NCBI RefSeq assembly: GCF_012273895.1
Contig: NC_052110.1
Location: forward strand, 2,232,001 to 2,296,000
Source of the DNA: Zerene cesonia
Lineage: Eukaryota; Arthropoda; Insecta; Lepidoptera; Pieridae
Direction: 5' to 3'
Length of the DNA: 64,000 nt
The position numbers and the translations under genes are program-made. The notes beneath the pieces are model-generated. The model was not told where the DNA came from, searched no databases, and saw nothing but the letters and a program-made list of their open reading frames with translations. Every line of letters begins with the position of its first letter. Positions within the stretch are counted from its first letter, which is position 1. Shown piece after piece: positions 12,000-22,419 of the stretch.

Positions 12000-12260
12000 G
12001 ACTGAACTTCACTGTGTTCTGTCGAGCCAATTTGATAGAGTGACTATGAGTGTATGATAGGATTTGTCTGCAACCCTCCAGGAGCATGTGGGCCACCTGA
12101 TGTTAAGACACCAGTGCCCATGAACACTTTTTTGAGTGAGGAAATCTTGCATAGATTACCACGGCCCCCAGGGTAAGGATCCGTGGGTTATGTCGGATTC
12201 CTACCGACCTCACTGTGTCCTGTCGAGCCGCTTTAGTGAAGAGGCTACGGAGCTGGTTGG
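12000..12260 (+). mobile_element. Degraded repeat with internal direct duplication
   Basis: CACTGTGTTCTGTCGAGCC (about 12009-12027) recurs as CACTGTGTCCTGTCGAGCC (about 12209-12227) with related flanks. Between them a CCACCTGATGTTAAGACACC segment resembles a reversed SINE tail. Probably two overlapping old SINE-like insertions. Confidence 0.4.
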
Positions 12261-12639
12261 TATACGTCCCCGGCTAAACACTGGTAGCAATAATGTTCAT
12301 ATGATGTTGCAGATGCTTTACTGGCTTCTAAAAATGAATATGTTATTTTCTTAAACATGTCATATTCGGAAATACCGCATACCGCAGTGGTAAATCTTTT
12401 CAGAGTTTCATCACTGATTATAATTGGGTTAGGTAGTAAGGTAGAAGTCCGAAATGTTATGAAGTGCAATCTCTTTTCCGAAGGATGTGTCAGCAGAATC
12501 ATCGGGGTTTGAAGATTTTCTGGTATTGGCTAAGCAAATACTGTATCAAAGGTAGACATATCATGGAGATGAAGATAGTTGATAAATAAGTGAAACCCAG
12601 TGTATCTATTGCCGTTTTAAAAACCAAGACGCATTTTCG

Positions 12640-13980
12640 ATTATTCAGAGTATGTATAGAGTTAATAATAATAAATTTTGATCTATCCGCCATTTTATTG
12701 GCCTTGCCCTTTATACCGAATGGCACAAAGCGAAAATCTCCAACTTCACTTATATAGATCAGATGCGATGACGTCACAGTCTATTTCTAACAGCCGCTTA
12801 TTTTACGTACATTGTTTACAAATGTTTCCTATTTATAAACTTTAATTATATAGAGATTCGCTGAAAGATTGCTGGCGTTGTCGACAATATTGCATTAGCA
12901 TGAGAGCGAAATTTTTCACTCGCCTCAAATTGTTTGTAAAACTGATACATAATTAAAGTTCAAAAAGTAGGTTTCGAAGTAGAAACCTAAAGGATATATA
13001 GTATTCAATGCTTTATTTCACATCCACAAAAAACATTATACTCAAACTGTAAGCTTTAAGACCATTTAAACAAAGCGTAATGTAATATCAAATAAATTTA
13101 TATTAAGGAAAAACCAAAGATAAAAAAGCTTGATAGAGATAGAAGCCGCGCAAACAGGAGGTGTATAATGATGATGTAGATAAAAAGAACAGAGAGCAAA
13201 TATATCTATAGCTTATGTGTTATTTTTTTGTATATAAGCTCCATCACTGCCAACTATCATCAAAATCTGTTCAGTGGTTTACGCGGAAATGAGTCACAAT
13301 CGTACATCGACATTATTTCAAACTTTCTCGTTTATGTAAACACTGATTTCAATATCAAAAAACTTACCTACGTAAAGTCGTATATTCTTTACAAAACTTA
13401 AGCTGCTTGAACCTTAAGTGCTTACTTTTATGCATTGTTTTCTCGTAACATTAAAAAATAAGTATATTTTATTGATCTATCATTTCGCTTCGTTGAACTA
13501 ATTTTTTCTTAATGTATATAATATCTTTAAACGTCGTAGTAAATTGTCGGAAAACATAAAACATAATTTTTCAATTACAGAATTATCTTATTTAAAATAA
13601 CAATATCAATTTATCCTTATGTTTTGTACTTCAAAATTTGATTGAAGTTGTACAAATGGAAGCGGACGGACGAGTAACGGAAATTATACAAATTTAATTT
13701 AATTTAGTATCATTGCTGCAATATTATTTGAATGAAGGTACATGATTTAACAAAGGACCATTTATATAAATGATTCCTAGAATTATTTAGCAAATGAATA
13801 CTGTTTTGAATCCGTGATGTCTGTTTGTAATGAACTATAATAAAAAAATATAATAAGTATAACTATAAAACAACACTATAATGTAATAAAAACTTTATTA
13901 GAACAGTATCACTAAAAGTATACTTTCACGAGAGTAAAAAAATCTGGTCCGCAATACATCAATTTATTAGCTTTTTTCCC
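12640..13980. other. AT-rich non-coding stretch
   Basis: A short repeat-like phrase at 13238-13300 (CATCAAAATCTGTTCAGTGG) resembles the core of several lepidopteran elements. Nothing else is supportable. Confidence 0.5.
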
Positions 13981-14134
13981 AACTACAAAAGCTCTCGGCA
14001 AAAGTGCTGACTCTGAAAGCTGTCAGATGGCGGTTCGATAACCAAGTGAGTGAGAGGCGGGAAACTCACTAACTTTGTGATTTTTTGAGATATACATGAG
14101 GAAATACCAGCTTTATGACTGAAAGTATTCTTAA

Positions 14135-14303
14135 CTAACGGTCCGCCTCGGCTTCGCCCGTGGTACATATACGAGTCTCGCATAGCCTAAAGCCTTCCTC
14201 AATAAATGGGCTATCTATAACTGAAAGAATTTTTCGCAACGGACCAGTAGTTCCTGAGATAAGCGCATTCAACAAACAAACTCTTCAGCTTTATAATATT
14301 ACT
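14135..14303 (+). mobile_element. Dispersed repeat family B, copy 2
   Basis: From CTAACGGTCCGCCTCGGCTT through AATAAATGGGCTATCTATAA and GGACCAGTAGTTCCTGAGAT to CTTCAGCTTTATAATATTAC. One of the best preserved B copies. The first four bases are CTAA rather than CTAG. Confidence 0.65.
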
Positions 14304-14551
14304 TTTTTTGACGACAAGCGACTACAGATACTACAGATAAACAAAGTCTCCCTAAAGGATAAAGTTGTATTAAACGAAATATACTTATATAACTAAATAT
14401 TCGTTTCCTTTACTTGGCCCGGAATAAAAACAAAATGAAATATTATAACCTATGGCACTGATAACGTTGCTTTATATTGTTTAAATAGTTTTTTAAATCG
14501 GTTCAGTAGATCCAGAGAGATAGAGAGAGCAGAGTCATCCGCCACTTTATA

Positions 14552-14751
14552 TCTTACTAATATTATAAATGCGAAAGTTTGTAAGGATGTGTGTGTGTTT
14601 GTTGCTCTTTCACGCAAAAACTACTACACCGATTGCAATGAAATTTGGTAAGTAGACAGGTGGACAACCGGAATAACATATAGGCAACTTTTTATCCCGA
14701 TATTCTTACGGGATAAGGACTTACGCGTGTGAAAACGCGGGGCGCAGCTAG
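14552..14751 (+). mobile_element. Lep1-like non-autonomous Helitron, copy 3
   Basis: Full-length 200-bp copy from TCTTACTAATATTATAAATG to GGGGCGCAGCTAG, flanked by A and T. The 3' hairpin is altered (GCGTGTGAAAACGC). Confidence 0.85.
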
Positions 14752-14784
14752 TATTGGCATAGTTGAGTTATACTTTAAACAGTA

Positions 14785-15054
14785 CTAGCGGTGACCCGCG
14801 GTTGAAACCGCGTAAGCGTGCTGCGTAACCGTATCCCGTAGGAATATCGGTATAAAAAGTGCCTATGTGTTATTTCAGTTGTCCAGCTATCTACGAAGCA
14901 AAATAGTATTATTATTCACCAATAGATGTCAGGAAAAAAAAACACGAATATGACATTTTCTAAAAAAAAATTCCTAGCTAGATCGATTTATCGCCCCCGA
15001 AACCCCCTGTATACTAAATTTCATGAAAATCGTTGGAGCCGATTCCGAGATTCC

Positions 15055-15099
<45 letters not shown>

Positions 15100-15118
15100 A
15101 GAATTGCTCGTTTAAAGG
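14785..15118 (-). mobile_element. Helitron-like family C with internal AT microsatellite, copy 1
   Basis: On the minus strand it starts near TTTAAACGAGCAATTCTTGT, crosses an (AT)n tract, then TTGGAATCTCGGAATCGGCT and TTTCATGAAATTTAGTATAC, and ends with a 3' part shared with the Lep1-like family (ATTCCTACGGGATACGG, hairpin, CTAG). So it looks like a Helitron-type element with its own 5' half and the common 3' end. Confidence 0.75.
15058..15097. repeat. (AT)n microsatellite inside family C
   Basis: About 20 AT units, part of the family C element rather than an independent locus, since the second copy carries AT repeats at the same place. Confidence 0.9.
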
Positions 15119-15678
15119 TATAAGATTTGAAGTGTGGCCGTATCGTTGGAAGTCATTAATGTGAATAATTAATACATACATATCATAGATGTTTAATAAC
15201 AATGGAAATAATTATCCAGTAATGCCGATCATTTATAGAAGAAATTAACTCGTATGAGAAGTTTGTAGAACGCTATTTTCTATCCACTTTTAGCACTCGC
15301 ACAAAAAAGTTCTCATTATTCCTTGAACAGAAGACCTGATAAAGAATAACGCTATAAAAAAAAGGCGTTCAACTTTGCACACCTATCCAATCCCGAACCT
15401 TCGATCGGCAACCGCCTCGCCTCTTACAACATTCCATATATCCATTCTCACAGGCCAATTAAACCAAACGCGATTGGGCAATACACAATTTCGGTTCACA
15501 ATGACAGATCCAGTTCAAACCATCGTTAAACTTTCAGTTATGCTTAACTCGGTGCTCGATCATGACCCAAAACCATTGGCAGTCAGTCAAACGCGCTGCA
15601 GAGTAAACATGAGGTATGTTATGATACGAATCACGGTTTATTACCACTACTGGGATACTGAAGGACATCTATATCTAA

Positions 15679-15730
15679 CTAGCTGTAGCCCGCAGCTTCG
15701 CTCGTGTGGTCATAATAGATTTTCATGGTA
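15679..15730 (+). mobile_element. Repeat end fragment
   Basis: CTAGCTGTAGCCCGCAGCTT CGCTCGTG resembles the GC-rich start of family B-type elements. Only the first 50 bases are recognisable. Confidence 0.35.
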
Positions 15731-15739
15731 CAAACTTTC

Positions 15740-17130
15740 AGCGTCTGTTTTATCTATTTGAGGGTAGAATTATAACAGAAGCTAGTTCGGAATATTTCGA
15801 GCATGACACAGCATAAGTGAATTCTAAATTTAAAACACAGCTCCATACCACCTACTCTTGTTTAAAATAAAAAACAAACGGAAAAGGAAACCAGAGTCAC
15901 AAAATGTAACCATAAAGTTCCGCTAATTGTTTTTCGCACTGCATGAGATCATCTATCAAAAATCAGAAATAACAGTCACTGAACTATTTTTCTCTATTAA
16001 ACTGCTGTTTTTTAGGGTACCTCAAATTTATTTAGTATCGTATTTGCAGTTCTTTTAAACTGTACCATATTTCCGAATGATAGCAATCCTTAAAAATAAT
16101 AGAAAATTTTTCTTTTTATGTACCTACTAATAGATTTCTTTATGATTCTAAGTTTTAGTATGTTGTGAAATTATGAACCGTTTTCAAACAAAATTTAACA
16201 ATTTCAATGGAAATTGTTGAAAAGTATTATTCGAGTCAAGGTGCCGTGTATGTAAAATTTTGCTGCATCCATTCAAAGTTTATTTATAAGTTTGAAACTT
16301 TTGATAACTTTTGCCTTTTGAGAGAATGAAATCTAAGTACATCAAGACTTTGTTATCATTATACATAATAATGCGTTATTGTAAGTTTTTTACTGTTTGG
16401 GTTATTTAACACGTAGTTTTGTGTGTGTGTAAGATATTTATCTTATAAATACATAGTGATTTTATTTGTTAATTTATCGTCTTACATTGAGTCACCTGTA
16501 TATTCTGTAAAACACCGTTTACACATTTCCCGTATAAAGTAAATTCAAACCTCCTTCAGTATACACATATAGGAATATTGTACTTTGTGTTATATAAGTT
16601 CAGACAATCCGTATTATTACAGAAGGCTGAAGCGTTCAAAGCTTTCCTGAGCGTGAATCAGCTCGAAGAAGACTTCACAAATTACAATATCAACACGCGT
16701 TCTATTGACTTTAACAAAACAATCTAAAAGCGGTGCCGTTATTTTAAGTAAAGCGTATTCTCACAAACCGTGACTCACGCAAATAATGTAGACAAACTAA
16801 AATAATTTAATACATACGCATTATGTAATGATAGAATTCCTTGGCAGTGGCAATAGAATCCGTTGAAATAGCCCCGAATCGCTGTGAATTTTTTAATAAT
16901 ATCTCAAGACTTCGCGGTTTTCGATGCTCTGGTTTATTTTGAGTTATGACTGTTTATTGTGGAAGTGAATAAGTGGAATAAATGCATTAGATTGTTGTGA
17001 GATTCATTAGTTATATTTGGGTCTTAATGTTCGCCATCTTTCCGATTAGTTTTTATTGAAAAAATATATTGAAATTCAAAGCTGGAATCTATAGAAATAA
17101 ATGTGGATTTTAAGATTGATGATTGCTAAT
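15740..17130. other. AT-rich non-coding stretch
   Basis: No exon, repeat copy or notable structure that I can support. Confidence 0.55.
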
Positions 17131-17132
17131 TC

Positions 17133-17180
17133 AAAATAAAGTCCCGTGTCCCCTTATGGTGCATGGGGCACTCGAGTAAA
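17133..17180 (-). mobile_element. SINE family H, 3' end fragment
   Basis: AAAGTCCCGTGTCCCCTTAT followed by GGTGCATGGGGCA matches the 3' end (minus strand) of the copy at 60.25-60.39 kb. Confidence 0.5.
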
Positions 17181-17756
17181 TAATTACTTTAAGTAAGTGA
17201 GGCTTCTTAATCCTGTCATACTGAGATATTTTTTCTTTCCCACAAGGCATCGCCCAGAATCCCCCAGTTTAACGCCTACGCGATATCCACTGTACCAAGG
17301 AGGCGGTATACGGTTGTGTATGTCTTATATAGTAATACGACTTAATAACTATTCACATATCGCTTCTTACTTAAGGCACATGAGCAATACTATCTACTTA
17401 TTATATACTATCGAATTATTTATACCTATATGTATAAGTAGTTACTGAGATGTTGTTGTATAACTACTTACTACTTTTGGCTTGATATAATATATATTTA
17501 GTATATTATACTTAGTTGCGTTTACAAATGGAAATTCATCTAATATTGAGAATTATTTTCTATACTACTCAGGAATCATTGGACCGATTTATATGAACGT
17601 AATTTCTGAAAACTATGGAATATAAATTTTTGAAAACCATTACAATACTATAAATGCACATCTGAATTCAGACTTCTCTTCTATACGCTTAAATTAACAC
17701 AGTATCCAAAATTATATTATAACTACTATATATATCTATCTTTATATTATCAATCG

Positions 17757-17854
17757 CAATGCCCAACATTGTGATTGGTTATGGGCGGCGGTGATCACTT
17801 ACCATCAGGTGCATCGCCTGCCCTGTTGCTGTTATTGGTATAAAAAAAAAAAAC
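17757..17854 (+). mobile_element. SINE-like family G-type 3' tail
   Basis: GGGCGGCGGTGATCACTTAC followed by CATCAGGTGCATCGCCTGCC and a 12-A tail. This tail type is shared by many lepidopteran SINE/LINE elements. The 5' part is missing. Confidence 0.65.
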
Positions 17855-17859
17855 TACGC

Positions 17860-18500
17860 AACTACTCAATCCATACAGAAACAAAACAAATGAAGCGAAA
17901 TCCGAAGAACCGATAATGCGACATTTTATCAAGCGCATAAATCACGAAGCCAACAATTTTAATAAACGATTAACCACGTGTACAGCCGCCATAAATTAAA
18001 CGCTTAAATTCGGTAGTATATACGCTTAAAGAACGGTGAAATGTCGGCTTTATGCATTTGGGTCACGAAATTGCCTCAACAACACTTCGCGCTTCACTTT
18101 GGAATCATTCCCAGGTACAACACACGGTATTGTTTGATACTGTTTATGTAATTAGATAGGATTTATATGAGATCGGGATGCAAAAGCAATATTTTGAAAA
18201 TAATAATAAAAATAAACAAGCGCTTTTCGCTTCGCCGCTCGCGACTTACTCATCAAGTTTTATAAGCCCGTTGGATATAAAACATGATACAAATTGAATA
18301 ATCCTCTCCTCTAACTAATTTCTCTTCACGTCTGGTTGTCTGGAATGAATCGCTAAAGAGCAATAAAACCGCCAATTGTTTTATTAATAATTAAATTAAG
18401 TTTCTGTGTAAAGGTTTAGAGCAATAAAATGATTTTTTTACGGATGAATTAATTAATTTTTATAAATGTTGATAGCAATTATACTAAGAAAGCACAACTG
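17860..18500. other. Non-coding stretch
   Basis: AT-rich with no supported exon or repeat. Confidence 0.5.
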
Positions 18501-18504
18501 CAAA

Positions 18505-18670
18505 AATCACCAACACACACCCATCCAATTTATGGCCATGTCAACCGTTGCTTAACCCCCTTTTTCATTATTTGCAACAGAGATTACACCATCACTGCAA
18601 ATTTTACATGCTCACGGGTCATGAAATATGGCCTGAGGATAGCCGAATGGCAGAAATAGGAAAAATCTTA
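18505..18670 (+). mobile_element. Dispersed repeat family K, degraded copy
   Basis: CCCATCCAATTTATGGCCAT, then CAACAGAGATTACACCATCA and GGGTCATGAAATATGGCCTG follow the order of the K copy at 11.05-11.36 kb, with many substitutions. Confidence 0.5.
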
Positions 18671-18679
18671 TTGATAGCG

Positions 18680-19880
18680 TAGTAACTGCCTTTTCAGTAA
18701 TTTTTAAACATTCTTACAATCAACGAAATAAAAGTGCATCGCTATTTTCGTCCGCTTTACGTCCAGAGCTGCTAACCTCAACGGTCTATCGCACTAAACT
18801 TTGTTTGGAATACAATTTACGTAGAACTAACGTCACTTAGGCGTCACTCCGCTAAAATATATAGAAAATCATGAATGAAATAGTCTAATTCTCAGATCTA
18901 ATTATAGACACCTCAAAATGTTCCGTAAATAAATGCCGTTTCATTATTTACGTGTGGTTATATATGAGGCATGAAATATCTAGTGAATACGTAAACTGGG
19001 ATGCATCTCTCTATTTATGCTCAGGTTGTATGTTACTAGGTGTAGACATACACCTGTATATGTATATGATAGTTTGATGTTGACTGCGCGTTATTTCCCT
19101 TTGCCCTGTGTGATAATAGTGATTTTATAACAATTCTTTGGCAATGTAAGTGGAATATCGGGTTATATTCCTCTCAGAGTTATACCATCTTTCTTATGTC
19201 GTATTTACACAATGGCGCGTATATCGACGCATATAAAGAACTCGCATGTAAACAGTGAAAAGCGAATATAGAAATGTGCTATTAGATTAACACTAAACTT
19301 AATCACTTGCAAACGTTATCCAAGATTCCATATATCGAACCCAACGTATAAAAATACGAACCGAATCTCAATGCATAATATATATTGTATATCTACGTAT
19401 ATCACATTCAAACTAAAACTTCTTCCTTTCTCAAATCTATCAAAACCTTATCTCCGATACAACATAGCGATTTCGACAATCACAAGTAAACAAACAGACA
19501 GCTGCAAACCAAACCACGTAGAAAGTAAGACGAAATATCAACAGATCTTTGCATCTATGGTAAAAGTTGTTTACGTTTGGTACTGTGTAACAATGATTTA
19601 TCAAAACATCTCCGATAACTGATAGAAATTTCTAGCAGTACCGTTAATTCATTTAACAATACTATGCTCAATTAATTCAATTCATCGCAAGTTAAAGGTT
19701 ACTTTCTTTGTTATAAGTGTGAAGGGTACTTCAAACTAATTGTTGTTCTTGAGAGTATGGTATGCGACTATATTATAGACCTGATGGCACAGTGAGTATT
19801 GATTTTAGCTGTTACACGTGTGGATGTATTCAATAAGAGTAAAAAGTCGGTTGTGTATTATTGTTTTAAGTGTGGATAAA
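18680..19880. other. AT-rich non-coding stretch
   Basis: The open frame near 19.37-19.62 kb is short with no recognisable motif and no good splice context. I see no repeat partner here. Confidence 0.5.
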
Positions 19881-19889
19881 TATATATGA

Positions 19890-20050
19890 CTAGGGTCGGT
19901 CCGAGCTTTGCTTGTGGTTCTGTATGGCCTATGTCACTCAATGAAGTTCCAGCTTTAATCAAGTCCAGTGGTTTCCAATCAGAAATCCTATGGAGTTTTC
20001 GAGTAACAAAACCGAAAATTTGCAGTCGTATTGAAGCAAAGATATCGTAA
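19890..20050 (+). mobile_element. Degraded family D-like repeat
   Basis: Phrases such as GGTCCGAGCTTTGCTTGTGG, GGCCTATGTCACTCAATGAA and CAGTGGTTTCCAATC resemble family D elements, heavily diverged. Confidence 0.3.
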
Positions 20051-20308
20051 GAGCAATATATTACATTGATTGATACTTATAATTTCATTTTATTAAGCAC
20101 AACAAAATTATCTATGTCCTAGAATGCAGTCCAGAAAAATGTCCAATCTGTGAAGAGCTGAACAAAAAAGTAAATAAAGTAAAAACAGACATTTTCCATT
20201 AATTTTTAAAGTAAACACACTTATCGTTGAACTTTCTTCAGATTTGAAAAATGTCTGCAATATAATTGGTTTTCTGTATAGAAGTGGCCGGGTGATTGTA
20301 TCTTTAAA

Positions 20309-20360
20309 TCTTTAAACGAGCAATTCTTGTATTCCGAGCCGGAGCCGATTCCGAGATTCC

Positions 20361-20430
<70 letters not shown>

Positions 20431-20701
20431 GGAATCTCGGAATCGGCTCCAACGATTTTCATGAAATTTAGTATATAGGAGGTTTCGGGGGCGATAAATC
20501 GATCTAGCTAGGAATCTTTTTTAGAAAATGTCATATTCGTGTTTTATTCGTGGTTTTTTTTTTCCTGACATCTATTGGTGAATAATAATACTATTTTGCT
20601 TCGTAGATAGCTGGACAACTGAAATAACACATAGGCACTTTTTATACCGATATTCCTACGGGATACGGACTTACGCGGTTTCAACCGCGGGTCACAGCTA
20701 G
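20309..20701 (+). mobile_element. Helitron-like family C with palindromic AT core, copy 2
   Basis: Starts TCTTTAAACGAGCAATTCTT after an A and ends with GGGTCACAGCTAG before a T. The internal AT tract is flanked on both sides by the same 24-bp segment in inverse orientation (20341-20364 and 20427-20450). Copy 1 has the segment only on one side, so this copy has gained an inverted duplication. The last 110 bases match the Lep1-like 3' end. Confidence 0.8.
20363..20428. repeat. (AT)n microsatellite at palindrome centre
   Basis: About 32 AT units between two perfect inverted 24-bp arms. Confidence 0.9.
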
Positions 20702-20777
20702 TTTTTATTGAAAAGACACAGATTTATAAGCGCAATAGTTATCGTTTGACTAGCTATTGCATTCACTATATATCAGT

Positions 20778-20964
20778 AAATAGTGTAAAACAAAGACGCC
20801 TTCTCTGTTCCTATGTATGCTTAAATGTTTTAAACTACGCAATTAATTTGATGGGTTTTTTTTAAATAGATATAGTGATGATTCATGAGGAAGGTTTATA
20901 TGTATAACAACATCTATTAAAACTACTCCGAATTTACGTGTGCGAAGCCGCGGGCAATAGCTAG
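20778..20964 (+). mobile_element. Helitron-like family E, copy 1
   Basis: Contains TTCTCTGTTCCTATGTATGC, GAGGAAGGTTTATATGTATA and GTGCGAAGCCGCGGGCAATA, ending GCTAG before T. The 3' GC hairpin-like GAAGCCGCGGGC and the CTAG end fit a Helitron-type terminus. Four relatives are in this window. Confidence 0.6.
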
Positions 20965-20984
20965 TTATATTATAAACAAGAAGT

Positions 20985-21005
20985 TTTGGGTTCGACTCCC
21001 GATAG
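20985..21005 (+). other. B-box-like tRNA/SINE remnant
   Basis: GGTTCGACTCC at 20989-20999 matches the Pol III B-box consensus exactly. No A box at the expected distance and no tRNA fold is convincing, so it is probably a SINE remnant or chance. Confidence 0.25.
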
Positions 21006-21394
21006 AAACTCATAAACAACTCAACACTCGTCTGATATAGGACAGATATTAGAATAGATATATACATTGTGAAATGCACCTCCTAATTTCCTATAACCCA
21101 TTTCGTAAAGAAATGTTTTCAACTGCGAAATCATTATCGTAATTCCTCTAATATAAAGTGACTAAATCCTTCTCAGAACAAATTTAGCTGTCTTTAGAAA
21201 ACAAGGAGGCTCGTCATCTAGCTACGAGTAATTCTACAGATTTAACATAAGTATCTAGAAATAGATGTTGATGACATCGTAGAATAAATCGTAGCTAGAT
21301 CTATATAGTAGTTATTTATATTATCAAAGTTGGTCAAGCCTTCGAGCGACTGTTCAGAATCATGAAAACGTTAAACTAAAATACCTCAAATCGG

Positions 21395-21440
21395 TTACCC
21401 ATCACTTTACTGACCGCGCCTTGTGTTGCTTACCCGGAAA
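21395..21440 (+). mobile_element. Family K fragment
   Basis: TTACCCATCACTTTACTGAC CGCGCC...GTTGCTTACCC recalls the CACCCATCCAATTTA...GTTGCTTACC segment of other K copies. Very short and diverged. Confidence 0.25.
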
Positions 21441-22190
21441 CGGCCTAAGTGATCAAGACCGCATTATTTAAAATGCTCGATTTAAAAGTTTTTAATGGTG
21501 TTATTAATGATTAATACAAATTACTATTGGCATTTTCTTGTGTTTGATTTTACGCGAGTATTTTACCTACCTACATCAAGAAATTAAAGAATTTTTAAGG
21601 GATTTTAAATTAAATAATACAATGAATAAATCGCGTTTAAAAAATTCTTTAATTTCTACAAATTACTCTTATTTTTACTAAGCTACGAAAATCAAAATAA
21701 ATTTTTATTAGCGCTCACACAGTCTGAGTTACTATGTAAACACAATACGCTATAAATAAATTGATCTATTTTAATTATCCGGTCAAATAAGGAGCTCGGA
21801 TATTGGGCCATGAATGAGTAACGTAAACACGGGTTGACGCACTAGTGACGCGCTGTAGTAACTGCCAAGTGCCAACAGGCCACGCAAGCTTTTGTAGTAC
21901 ATGTCGATAAGATTGCTACATTGTTCCGAAATTTCCGATAGATCCCAGGAAATTCTATAAGGGAATTTTTTACGTGCGTGAAATTAGAGGAGAAGCATTT
22001 AATAAAATACGTCAAATTGTATTTTGTTTATTTTTTACCCCTTATTTGTGATATTAAATTACAATGATATTAATTAATAAACTTTATCTTTAAAACAAAT
22101 ACAGCAGCAATATTAATTATCATAATAATTGTATAATACACAACAAAACATGCATAATACTGGTTAATTAGAAGCCTTAAAATATTATGT
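21440..22190. other. Non-coding stretch
   Basis: A GC-richer patch near 21.80-21.89 kb has no recognisable identity. The rest is AT-rich. Confidence 0.5.
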
Positions 22191-22199
22191 GGTACTACA

Positions 22200-22412
22200 A
22201 CTTTCCAAACATATTTTCCGCGCCTGCTTCTTTTTCTTCACCCTTTTCAGTCCAATTCCATCTTTTCAGTCACCAATCCCTACCTGTCTCTTAAAAGCGG
22301 GCAGATCATCCGCAGAGACACTACCTATACGAATGTTCATGGGCGGTGGTGATCGTTTACCATCAGGCGAACCACTAGCTCAGTTGCCCGCTATGACAAA
22401 GAAAAAAATTAC
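22200..22412 (+). mobile_element. SINE-like family G, 3' half
   Basis: A pyrimidine-rich TTCTTCACCCTTTTCAGTCC block, then AAAGCGGGCAGATCATCCGC and TTCATGGGCGGTGGTGATCG and an A-rich end. The frame open across it is a shadow. Confidence 0.65.
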
Positions 22413-22419
22413 AGTTCCG

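Noticed and set aside
15375..15761. 128-codon plus frame
   Set aside because: No recognisable family, and its 3' part runs into a repeat fragment at 15679; length is within chance expectation for 64 kb.
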